Below are positions 47,952 to 55,646 of a stretch of 64,000 nt of DNA, in pieces. The position numbers and the translations under genes are program-made. A model generated the notes under the pieces. It worked only from the letters and a program-made list of their open reading frames with translations. It had not been told where the DNA came from and did not search any database. Position 1 is the stretch's first letter, and every line of letters starts with the position of its first letter. Source of the DNA: Acidobacteriota bacterium (GTDB lineage: Bacteria; Pseudomonadota; Alphaproteobacteria; Caulobacterales; Hyphomonadaceae); the NCBI GenBank assembly GCA_016712445.1, contig JADJRB010000001.1:2108001-2172000 (forward strand), in the 5' to 3' direction.

Positions 47952-48779
47952 ATGTCAAACAACCTACAGAAACTTGCATGTTCTTCGGTATTCACCGCGC
48001 TGGCTTTTGCGGTTGCGGGGGGATCGGCGCATGCGGCCGAAGCGTGTGACCTGACCAATGGTCTCGCGGTCACGACCCAGGACTTCATCGAAGAAGCAAA
48101 GGTTTGTGTGAAGGGCACGCCGGATGTGCAGACCCGCGCGCTGCTGGAATCCGAACTTGTCCGCCTCACGGGCGTCGCCCGCAGCGGCGCCAGCAAGTCC
48201 TCGCTGCAGGCACTTGAGTCGCTGAATGAAGCTGCCCGCCTCCACGCGATGGACATGGCCGTGCGCGGCTACGCGGCCCACTACGATCCCGAGGGCCGCT
48301 CGCATCTCGACCGCGTGCGCCAGCTTGACCGCGTCTCGCTGTTCGGGGCCTTTGGCGCAAACGTCACCGTGGTGCCGGCCGGCGCATCGGCGAAGGACAT
48401 CCAGCTCGCCCTCTTGTCGGATCCGGCAAACGCTGAAAACCTTCTGCGTACGGACTTCACGCATCTCGGCGTCGGCGTCGCCCAGAAGGATGGCCAGATC
48501 TACGTCGTCCAGCTGTTCGCGGAGCGGGCAGGCGTGCTCGATGCGCCACTGTCCGCCACGGTCGCCGGCGGCACGGTCGTCAAGGCAAGCTTCGCCAATC
48601 CGGCCGAAGAGCGCACGCGCTGGATGATTGTCGCTGCCGACGGCGCCGAGCTTTCCTCCGGCCGCGGACAGAAGCTCGCGGTCACCGGCCAGGCGCCTCA
48701 GACTGGCTACCTCACCATCGAGGCCCGCGCGCGCGGGGCGGTATCCCAGTTCAAGGGGCCGGCTGTCACGGTCAACTGA
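47952..48779 (+). CDS. exported CAP (SCP/PR-1) domain protein
   Basis: A 275-residue protein with signal peptide MSNNLQKLACSSVFTALAFA and more, cut near residue 29 (GSAHA). Residues about 75-190 form a CAP domain: LNEAARLHAMDMAVRGYAAHYDPEGRSHLDRV contains the family His and Glu region, and FTHLGVGVAQKDGQIYVVQLFA is the closing strand. The C-terminal 80 residues are a beta-rich extension. CAP proteins are secreted and bind lipids, sterols or other ligands; bacterial roles are mostly unknown. It follows the secretion operon, so it could be one of its substrates (inference). Its promoter lies in an unusual inverted repeat. Confidence 0.82.
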   Translation: MSNNLQKLACSSVFTALAFAVAGGSAHAAEACDLTNGLAVTTQDFIEEAKVCVKGTPDVQTRALLESELVRLTGVARSGASKSSLQALESLNEAARLHAMDMAVRGYAAHYDPEGRSHLDRVRQLDRVSLFGAFGANVTVVPAGASAKDIQLALLSDPANAENLLRTDFTHLGVGVAQKDGQIYVVQLFAERAGVLDAPLSATVAGGTVVKASFANPAEERTRWMIVAADGAELSSGRGQKLAVTGQAPQTGYLTIEARARGAVSQFKGPAVTVN

Positions 48780-48789
48780 TCCGCGAGGG

Positions 48790-51039
48790 TCAGGCGGATT
48801 CCCTGCGCGGTGTCCGGGCGCCGAGGAAGTCCAGCATGCCGTCCAGCGGCTGCGGCTTCGAAATGAAGTAGCCCTGCGCGGTATCGGCGCCCATCACCTT
48901 GAGCAGCGCCATGGCATGCTCGGTCTCGACGCCTTCGGCGACCACCGACATGCCCATCGCATGCGCCAGGTCGATGGTCGACTTGATCATCAGCTGGTCC
49001 GACGGGCCTTCCGTCAGGGTCAGGATGAACGACTTGTCGATCTTCAGCTCGTTGGCGGGGATCTGCTTGAGATAGGACAACGAGGACAGCCCCGCGCCGT
49101 AGTCGTCGATCGAAATGCCGATGCCGGTCTGACGGAACAGGTTGATGATCCGCAGCGCTTTCTCGGGATCGTTGATCACCGCCGTCTCGGTGATCTCGAA
49201 GCACAGTTTCGCGCCCGACGATTTCACCTTGCCGATGGCCCACAGCGCGAAGCTCTCGTCATTCAGCTGGCGGCCCGAAACGTTCACGGAGATCGGCAGG
49301 TCAAAGCCGCGCATCTTCAGCACCGCCTGGTCATGGATCGCCTGCGAGACAACCCATTCCGTCAGCTGGCGGATGTGCCCGGTCTCTTCCGCCACCGGGA
49401 TGAAATCGTCCGGCATGATCCGTCCACGAACCGGATGCGTCCACCGGATCAATGCCTCGAAGCCGGATACGCTTTCGGAGGAGAGGCTGTATTTGGGCTG
49501 GTAGTGAAGCTCGAGGCCGCCATTGCCCATCGCCATCATCATCTCGCTCATCAGCGAGAGCGTGGCCGCCGGGTTGCCATACTCGGCCAGATCAAAGCGG
49601 TTGACCGGTTCCTGGCGCTTCTCGGCAAAGTCCGCCGCCACCACCGCCTGGTCGATCGGCCCGATCGGCGCGTCGCCGGTTGCGCCCGGTTCGGCAAAGC
49701 CGCAGCACAGCAGCAGGTCGACCGAGGCCTCGCCAATGGTCGCGGGCTGCGAGCAGCCGATCACCAGATGGCGCAGCGCTTCGCGCGAAGCAAACGGGCT
49801 TCCGGCCGGAAGGATAAGACCGAGATCCGCCGCGCTGATCCGGTAGGCCACCGCGCCGCCGGCAAATTCGCTGACCCTGAGCGCCAGGAGGCGCACCGCT
49901 TCGGCCGCCGCGGCATGGCCCACCGCCGCGCGCACATGGCGGAAGCGCATGACACGGATCACCGCGATTCGCAGGCCCGCCTCGTCGCCGCGCGCGGCAA
50001 GGTCGTCGTCCATCGCGCGCCGGTTGGCGAGCAGGGTTTCGCTGTCTTCGCGCGACATCCGGACGATGGCGTCCTCGCGCGCCTCAAGGTCGCCCAGCAT
50101 GGCATTGAAACTTGCGGCGAGGCGGCCAAATTCGTCGTCGGTTGACACGTCCACCGGATGACGGTCGCCGCTCGCCAGGGCGTGCACTGCCTTGTCCAGC
50201 GCGCCAATCGGCCGCGTCAGGCTGCGCGCCACGAAGCCGCCGCTGACCACAAGCAGCGCGGCGCCAAACAGGCTGAAGATCAGGATGGCCAGCAGCATCG
50301 GCCGGTAGGGCGCCATTGCGGCGTCGAGCGGATACGTGATGACGAGGTTGACCGGCGTCACAAGCCCGAAAGCATCGATCCGGTGCACCGCGCCAAGGGC
50401 GTCCCTGGTCTTGAACAGCGTGCCGTCCGCCTGCTGAGCATCGTCGCCGTGCACGATCGACGCGTTGACGTTGATCGCCGACATCGACTCGAGCTGCGCC
50501 ATCCGGTCTGCGTCAAGTTCCGTCCAGAACATCGCCCAGCCGACCAGCCCCGGCGCCCTGACCGGCACCGCGACCGTCTGGTAATGGCGGTCATCGAAAT
50601 GCACCACGCCGTGCGGGCGATCCTCATCGAGGAGGGCGGCATGGACGTCGTCCGGCAACTGGGATTCCCGCCCGTCGCTCGTCACGATCCGTCCGTCCGG
50701 GAAGGCCACGCCAACCTGCACGTCGTCGAGACGCAGCATCGCGTTGGACACCGCCGACGCGATCGTCTCGGTATCTTCCGACGCCACCGCATCACGGAAT
50801 CCGAAATCGGCCGCGAGCACTTCCGCGCTGGATTCCATGTTGCTCGACGAGAGGTCCCACAGCTGCTCGAACGCCGCGAGGCTGGCCAGCAGCTCGCGCT
50901 TCACCGTGCGCTCGGCGTTCACCTTGATGCTGAAATAAACCGCGCCGGCGACCATCAGGATGATCACGCCGAACAGCGCCGAATAGATCAGCGTCAGCTT
51001 GCGCCGCAGCGAGCCGTTGAAAAAGCGCTCAATGTTCAT
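48790..51039 (-). CDS. membrane c-di-GMP phosphodiesterase: periplasmic sensor - HAMP - degenerate GGDEF - EAL
   Basis: A 749-residue protein. Membrane helices lie at about 17-38 and 247-270, with a periplasmic sensor domain (40-245) between, HAMP at 271-325, a GGDEF-like domain at 330-470 that has lost its signature (YRISAADLGLI in its place), and an EAL domain at 495-740. All catalytic EAL residues are seen: E528 (FEALIRW), N586, E615, D645/D646 (SIDDYGAG), K666, E702 (AEGVET) and Q722. It is therefore predicted to degrade c-di-GMP but not make it. The start overlaps the cupredoxin gene by 11 bp, so the two are co-transcribed. Confidence 0.92.
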   Translation of the reverse strand: MNIERFFNGSLRRKLTLIYSALFGVIILMVAGAVYFSIKVNAERTVKRELLASLAAFEQLWDLSSSNMESSAEVLAADFGFRDAVASEDTETIASAVSNAMLRLDDVQVGVAFPDGRIVTSDGRESQLPDDVHAALLDEDRPHGVVHFDDRHYQTVAVPVRAPGLVGWAMFWTELDADRMAQLESMSAINVNASIVHGDDAQQADGTLFKTRDALGAVHRIDAFGLVTPVNLVITYPLDAAMAPYRPMLLAILIFSLFGAALLVVSGGFVARSLTRPIGALDKAVHALASGDRHPVDVSTDDEFGRLAASFNAMLGDLEAREDAIVRMSREDSETLLANRRAMDDDLAARGDEAGLRIAVIRVMRFRHVRAAVGHAAAAEAVRLLALRVSEFAGGAVAYRISAADLGLILPAGSPFASREALRHLVIGCSQPATIGEASVDLLLCCGFAEPGATGDAPIGPIDQAVVAADFAEKRQEPVNRFDLAEYGNPAATLSLMSEMMMAMGNGGLELHYQPKYSLSSESVSGFEALIRWTHPVRGRIMPDDFIPVAEETGHIRQLTEWVVSQAIHDQAVLKMRGFDLPISVNVSGRQLNDESFALWAIGKVKSSGAKLCFEITETAVINDPEKALRIINLFRQTGIGISIDDYGAGLSSLSYLKQIPANELKIDKSFILTLTEGPSDQLMIKSTIDLAHAMGMSVVAEGVETEHAMALLKVMGADTAQGYFISKPQPLDGMLDFLGARTPRRESA

Positions 51040-51637
51040 GGCGCTTGACCTTAAGAGTCACCGCGACAGGTGACGTGCGCACGGCGGGCAGGGCCACCTT
51101 CACTTCCGCCGGCGAGGCGTTCGGATGCCACACGGTGGCCGAGGCGGCGCCCGCGGGCAGGTCAAGCACGACCTTTCCGTCGGCGCCGGTCTTGGCGGCG
51201 TAGGGCGTGTCGACCACGCGGATATAGGCCACCATCGTGTCGTGGATGTTGCAGCCGATCGCCGCGACGCCGGCCTTCTCCATCTTCACGGAGCGCGACT
51301 CGTCCTTGCCGTAGAGCTTCAGTTCGAACTTGTTGCCCTTGGAAAAGGAATAGACGTGATGGCGCACGCGGTCGAAGTTCGGAAACTTCACATCCGCGCC
51401 GACCGGCACGATCAGCACGAAGGGATCAAACGTCAGGTCGATCTGTTTCATCTCCAGCGGCCAGGCGAACTTGATCGGGCCCGCGCCCGCATCGGCAGCG
51501 ACCATCACGACAGCGTCCTGCAGCGGGTTTCCTGCGGAATCTGACACGGAGAATGTCACCTTCTCGGCCATGGCCGCGCCGGTGAAGAGGCCTGCAAACA
51601 TCGCGCAGACCGTAAGCATACGGAGGGAATGGATCAT
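51029..51637 (-). CDS. exported cupredoxin-like protein (methylamine-utilisation-type annotation)
   Basis: A 202-residue protein with signal peptide MIHSLRMLTVCAMFAGLFTG and cut near AMA. The middle domain (about 65-140) looks like a cupredoxin: VPVGADVKFPNFDRVRHHVYSF holds the first His (H93/H94), and GCNIHDTM gives C129, H132 and M135. Those are the Cys-x2-His-x2-Met ligands of a type 1 copper site. A C-terminal beta domain follows (residues 145-200, carboxypeptidase-regulatory-like). Homologues are annotated methylamine utilization protein without evidence. GAGGGA precedes the ATG. It is the first gene of a two-gene operon with the EAL protein and is divergent from DUF3034. Confidence 0.85.
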   Translation of the reverse strand: MIHSLRMLTVCAMFAGLFTGAAMAEKVTFSVSDSAGNPLQDAVVMVAADAGAGPIKFAWPLEMKQIDLTFDPFVLIVPVGADVKFPNFDRVRHHVYSFSKGNKFELKLYGKDESRSVKMEKAGVAAIGCNIHDTMVAYIRVVDTPYAAKTGADGKVVLDLPAGAASATVWHPNASPAEVKVALPAVRTSPVAVTLKVKRHEH

Positions 51638-51776
51638 ATTTTATCCCTCGCACGATATAATTTCTGCGCCGTTAAGCACTTGGAAAAATTATCTAAAGAT
51701 CATGCACTTAATGACAACGAACCGGGTGACGGACGCGCGTCCACAATTCACCCGAAGCCAGAAAGCCTCCTCCCGA
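51638..51776. promoter_or_regulatory. AT-rich divergent promoter region between cupredoxin and DUF3034 genes
   Basis: 139 bp with markedly lower GC than the surroundings, including TATAAT at 51656-51661 and AAAAATTATCTAAAGAT near 51684. It must carry promoters for both directions of the copper/haem/c-di-GMP module. I could not assign -35 boxes with confidence. Confidence 0.5.
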
Positions 51777-52646
51777 ATGCTTACCAGATCGATCCTACTT
51801 GCGACCGGCCTTGCTGCTGCAGTTGCGCCAGTCAGCGCCGCGCAGGCGTTGCATCTCGAGCCCGGCGGAAAGTTGCTGCTCACCCGCGGCATTTCCAACC
51901 TCGAGGGGGCAGGGGGCGGCGCGCTGACACCCTGGGCGCTGATCACCGGCAACGAAACCGATCGCGGAATCGGCGCCACGGCCCACTATAGCTATGTCAC
52001 GCTGGAAGACTTCGACGTGACCAGTTTCGGGGCCGCCGTAGGTTTTCATGACCGGTTTGAAGTCTCGTATTCGCAGATGATCTTCGACACCCGCGAAGCC
52101 GGCGCCGCGCTCGGCCTTGGCGAAGGGTTCGAATTCAAGCAGGACATCTGGGGCGCCAAGCTGCGCGTCGCCGGGGATGCCGTGTACGGACAGGATACCT
52201 GGCTGCCGCAGATCGCGGTGGGCGCCGAGTTCAAGCAGTCGAACCAGGAAGCCTTCGTCGGTGCTCTGGGGGCAGACGATCACGAAGGCGTCGACGTCTA
52301 CGCCTCCGCCACCAAGCTGTTCCTCGCTGAAAGCCTGCTTGCCAACGCCACGCTGCGTTACACCAAGGCCCACCAGACCGGCCTGCTCGGCTTCGGCGAA
52401 GACGCCAGCCTTCAGCCCGAATTCTCGCTTGGCTACATGCTCAGCCGCCGCCTCGTCGTCGGCGGCGAATACCGCTTCAAGCCGGATGAACTCGCCTTCG
52501 CGCAGGAAGACGATTTCTTCGACCTGTTCGGCGCCTATGCCGTCAACGACACGCTGACACTCACCGCGGGCTATGCCGACCTCGGCTCGGTCGCCCTCTT
52601 CGACAAGCAGCGCGGGCTGTATCTCAGCGCCCAGATCGGATTCTGA
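51777..52646 (+). CDS. DUF3034 family outer-membrane beta-barrel protein
   Basis: A 289-residue protein with signal peptide MLTRSILLATGLAAAVAPVS and on, cut near AQA. The mature N-terminus LEPGGKLLLTRGISNLEGAGGGALTPWALI is the hallmark of DUF3034. About a dozen amphipathic strands follow, ending RGLYLSAQIGF with a C-terminal Phe, so it is probably a small porin-like barrel. The ATG at 51777 starts the signal peptide; in-frame ATG codons at 51702/51711 would add a polar stretch before it. The haemoglobin gene starts 3 bp after its stop. Function unknown. Confidence 0.85.
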   Translation: MLTRSILLATGLAAAVAPVSAAQALHLEPGGKLLLTRGISNLEGAGGGALTPWALITGNETDRGIGATAHYSYVTLEDFDVTSFGAAVGFHDRFEVSYSQMIFDTREAGAALGLGEGFEFKQDIWGAKLRVAGDAVYGQDTWLPQIAVGAEFKQSNQEAFVGALGADDHEGVDVYASATKLFLAESLLANATLRYTKAHQTGLLGFGEDASLQPEFSLGYMLSRRLVVGGEYRFKPDELAFAQEDDFFDLFGAYAVNDTLTLTAGYADLGSVALFDKQRGLYLSAQIGF

Positions 52647-52649
52647 CCG

Positions 52650-53141
52650 ATGACCAGATTCTACTGCCTCCTCGCCGCCCTCCTGCTGCCCACCGGTCTC
52701 GCCCTCGCTGAGCCACCGGCCGGCGAACTGCCCGTCGATCCCTACGAGATGAGCAACGACAATGCCGGCGCCGACCCCTATGACGGCCCGGCGCTCTACG
52801 AAGCCTTCGGCGGCGAGGCCGGCGTCGGCCGCGTTGTCGACGCCATGGTCGACCGCTCTCTGGAAGATCCCGTGATCGGCGAAGTGCTCGTCGCCTCCGA
52901 CCTTGTCCGCCTGCGCCGCACCCTGAAGGAGCAGTTCTGCTACATCCTCGGCGGCGGCTGCACCTATACAGGCCGCGACATGCAGTCCTCCCACAAGGAT
53001 CTCGGCCTCACCAACCGCGAGCTGAATGCCCTCGTCGAAAACCTTCAGATTGCAATGAGCGCCGAAGGCGTGCCCTTCCGCGCCCAGAACAAGCTCCTGG
53101 CCAAGCTCGCCCCCATGCAGAAGGACGTTGTGACCCGGTAA
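52650..53141 (+). CDS. exported group 1 truncated haemoglobin
   Basis: A 163-residue protein: signal peptide MTRFYCLLAALLLPTGLALA, a spacer of about 25 residues, then a truncated-globin fold of about 110 residues. LYEAFGGEAGVGRVVDAMVDR is helix A/B, FCYILGGGCTYTGRDMQSSH the EF region with proximal His115. Two cysteines (C97, C104) flank the haem pocket and could pair in the periplasm. Most truncated globins are cytosolic, so export is notable; it may bind O2, NO or act in redox sensing. It is 3 bp after DUF3034 and surely co-transcribed. Confidence 0.88.
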   Translation: MTRFYCLLAALLLPTGLALAEPPAGELPVDPYEMSNDNAGADPYDGPALYEAFGGEAGVGRVVDAMVDRSLEDPVIGEVLVASDLVRLRRTLKEQFCYILGGGCTYTGRDMQSSHKDLGLTNRELNALVENLQIAMSAEGVPFRAQNKLLAKLAPMQKDVVTR

Positions 53142-53257
53142 GGCACGGTCGACCCGCAACATTTTGTCGTCCGGGCGCAAACTAGCGGTTGTGCCGGCGG
53201 GCCTGCGCCTCCAAATGCAGGTCACCGTCACAATTCAAACGTCATGCCCGGGGCCGA

Positions 53258-54484
53258 ATGGAAGCGACCAACCAGCTGATCTTCTTTTGCGGGCTGCTGC
53301 TCTGCGCAGCCATCTTTGCGAGCTTCGTCTCGCGCCGCATCGGAGCGCCGCTGCTCGTCACCTTCCTCGTCGTCGGCATCCTGTTCGGCGAAGACGGCCC
53401 CGGCGGCATCGTCTTCAACGATGTCCCGCTCAGCTATCTCGCCTGTTCCTTCGCGCTCGCCATCATCCTCTATGATGGCGGCATCCACACGCCGATGGCC
53501 AATTTCCGTCAGGCCCTGCGCCCGGCGGTCATCCTCGCCAGCATTGGCGTGCTGGTCACCACGTCCGTCGTCGCCCTCGGCATGTGGGCAATCCTCGGCA
53601 CTGATCCGCTCTACGCCCTGCTGCTCGGCTCGCTCGTCGCCTCCACCGATGCGGCCGCCGTGTTCCTGCTGCTGCGCCAGCAGGGCATCAAGCTAAAGCC
53701 GGCGGTGTCGAACACGCTGGAAGTGGAATCCGGCGTCAACGACCCGATGGCGATCTTCCTTGCACTGACCTTCACCGGCCTCATCCTCTCCGGCGGCACC
53801 GGCGAGGCGATGGATGCGGCCTGGACCGTCCCGGCAGGCTTCGTGCAGCAGTTCGGCATCGGCGCGCTGCTGGGTGTGGCGGGCGGGCGCCTCCTCACCT
53901 TCATCTACGACCGTATCCAGCTCGAGCTCGGCCTCAACCCGATCTTCGCGCTCGCCTCCGGCCTCCTGATCTTCGGCGCCGCCAACATCCTCGGCGGCTC
54001 CGGCTTCCTCGCCGTCTACCTCGCGGGCCTCATCCTCGGCAACCACGCCTACCGCGCCAAGCAGGTCGTCAAGCAGTTCATGGACGGCATCGCCTGGCTC
54101 GCCCAGCTGGCCATGCTGCTCATCCTCGGCCTGCTCGTCACGCCCTCGCACCTCGTCGCCGACATCCCGGAAGCGCTGCTGATCTCGGCCATCCTCATCT
54201 TCGTCGCGCGCCCGGCGGCTGTCTTCATCAGCCTCGCGTTCGAGAAGTTTACCTGGCGCGAGAAGGTCTTCATCAGCTGGGTCGGCCTGCGCGGCGCCAT
54301 CCCGATCTACCTCGCGATCATCCCGGTGCTGCTCGGCGTGCCGGGTAACTTCTTCAACATCGCCTTCCTCGTCGTCCTCGTCAGCCTCGTCCTGCAAAGC
54401 ACCACGGTCGGCCTCCTGTCCCGCTGGCTCGGCATCGGCGAAGCGCCGGAACCCGCCGTCCCGGAAGTCCCCGCACAGGCCTGA
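53258..54484 (+). CDS. CPA1-type cation:proton antiporter (NhaP2/CvrA-like)
   Basis: A 408-residue inner-membrane antiporter with about 12-13 helices. Conserved transport-site segments are GSLVASTDAAAVFLLL (Asp), VESGVNDPMAIFLALTF (Asn-Asp pair) and WVGLRGAIPIYLAI. This is the K+/H+ or Na+/H+ exchanger pattern of NhaP2/CvrA. It lacks the cytosolic TrkA-C/CorC-like tail of E. coli NhaP2, being the short form. The ATG at 53258 starts just before the first helix. The upstream 116 bp probably hold its own promoter. Confidence 0.92.
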   Translation: MEATNQLIFFCGLLLCAAIFASFVSRRIGAPLLVTFLVVGILFGEDGPGGIVFNDVPLSYLACSFALAIILYDGGIHTPMANFRQALRPAVILASIGVLVTTSVVALGMWAILGTDPLYALLLGSLVASTDAAAVFLLLRQQGIKLKPAVSNTLEVESGVNDPMAIFLALTFTGLILSGGTGEAMDAAWTVPAGFVQQFGIGALLGVAGGRLLTFIYDRIQLELGLNPIFALASGLLIFGAANILGGSGFLAVYLAGLILGNHAYRAKQVVKQFMDGIAWLAQLAMLLILGLLVTPSHLVADIPEALLISAILIFVARPAAVFISLAFEKFTWREKVFISWVGLRGAIPIYLAIIPVLLGVPGNFFNIAFLVVLVSLVLQSTTVGLLSRWLGIGEAPEPAVPEVPAQA

Positions 54485-54553
54485 TTGCCAGCCCGCCAGC
54501 GTCCGCCTAGGCTCGTCCCCAGCTGGCCCGCAAGTGGCCGCGGGAGGAACGCC

Positions 54554-55639
54554 ATGACCCTTAAACTTACGCTCGCGGCCGCCGCCGCTGCGGCCCTGCT
54601 GACCGGCTGCAAGGCCCCCGGCACCGCCGCGCCGGAGCTTGCCGAAGCGGCGCCCGCGCCTGCCTGGACCACCATCGCGCCCGGCGGCGATACGCTCTGC
54701 GCCACCGGCACGCCCTACACCTTCCACGTCCGCGAGGGCGACGCCTCGCGCGTGATGATCTTCCTCAACGGGGGCGGCGCCTGCTGGTCCGGCGAGCTGT
54801 GCGATCCCGCCCTCGGCCTCAACGCCTACACACCTTTCGCCGAAATGGACTCCAACCAGCCGGGCACGAAAGGCGGCGTGTTCGACCTCGCCAATCCGGA
54901 AAACCCCTTCGCCGGCTGGACGCAGGTCTTCGTGTCCTACTGCACCGGCGACGCCCATCTCGGCGGCCGCGATGTCAGCTATCCGAAGCAGGACGGCAGC
55001 GAACTGACGATCCACCATCGCGGCAAGGCAAACGTCCAGTCGGCGCTCGACTGGGTCTACGGCAAATACCCCGCGCCGGGCCGCATCTTTGTCGGCGGCG
55101 GCAGCGCCGGGGCGATTGCCTCGCCTTACTATGCGGGCCTCGTGGCCGACCATTATCCGCAGGCGGAGGTCATCCAGTATGGCGGCGGGGCAGGCGGCTA
55201 CCGGGCCACCGCCGTCGCCGGCCTGCTCGAAACCTGGGGCACCTTCCTCGATGCGCCGGACTGGCCGGAGCTTGCAGGCTTCGACCGCGCAACCTTCTCA
55301 ACCGAAGACTTCTACCGCGTCACCGCCGCGCGTCATCCCGGCATGCGGATGAGCCAGTTCAACAATGCCGACGACGAGGTCCAGCAGATGTTCCTCGGCC
55401 TGATGGGCGTCAGCGATCCGGTGCGCGGCCTGATGCAGGCAAACCTGGACGAGCTGGCGGCGGACATCCCGAATTTCCGATCCTATTCAGCCGCCGGCAA
55501 GGACCATACCTTGCTGCGATATGACCGTCTGTACACGACCGAAACCGCCGGCGTGCGCGCCGTGGACTGGGTGCGCGACCTCGCCGAAGGCCGGGACGTG
55601 GCGCAGGTCTCCTGCGCCGCCGCCGCCGGCTGCGACTGA
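54554..55639 (+). CDS. pectinacetylesterase-family (Notum-like) lipoprotein
   Basis: A 361-residue protein with lipoprotein signal (LLTGC, Cys19). The alpha/beta-hydrolase-type core shows FLNGGGACWSG (oxyanion-hole region) and GGGSAGAIAS with the nucleophile S184, as in plant pectin acetylesterases and Notum; the catalytic His is likely in AAGKDHTLL near the end. Predicted role: removal of acyl groups from a polymer or lipid outside the inner membrane; the substrate is unknown. GGGAGGA precedes the ATG. The next gene is convergent. Confidence 0.85.
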   Translation: MTLKLTLAAAAAAALLTGCKAPGTAAPELAEAAPAPAWTTIAPGGDTLCATGTPYTFHVREGDASRVMIFLNGGGACWSGELCDPALGLNAYTPFAEMDSNQPGTKGGVFDLANPENPFAGWTQVFVSYCTGDAHLGGRDVSYPKQDGSELTIHHRGKANVQSALDWVYGKYPAPGRIFVGGGSAGAIASPYYAGLVADHYPQAEVIQYGGGAGGYRATAVAGLLETWGTFLDAPDWPELAGFDRATFSTEDFYRVTAARHPGMRMSQFNNADDEVQQMFLGLMGVSDPVRGLMQANLDELAADIPNFRSYSAAGKDHTLLRYDRLYTTETAGVRAVDWVRDLAEGRDVAQVSCAAAAGCD

Positions 55640-55646
55640 CCGCGCC

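Larger units (their letters stand above)
47906..47969. repeat. 64-nt nested inverted repeat spanning promoter and start codon
   Basis: An outer arm CTGTAGGTTATTGACATG (47906-47923) pairs with CATGTCAAACAACCTACAG (47951-47969) with one extra base and one mismatch. Inside it an inner arm TGTGACAG (47928-47935) pairs perfectly with CTGTCACA (47941-47948). Together about 25 base pairs can form. The ATG of the CAP-domain gene (47952) lies in the right outer arm. A further CCTACA sits at 47884-47889. Confidence 0.9.

Noticed and set aside
51029..51637. true methylamine utilisation gene
   Set aside because: No mau or methylamine dehydrogenase genes are near; only the copper-site motif supports a cupredoxin, so the usual annotation was not adopted as function.
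53693..55153. 486-codon open frame on the minus strand
   Set aside because: It runs antisense through the antiporter and the esterase genes; the composition is Glu/Asp/Arg/Gly-rich with no fold.
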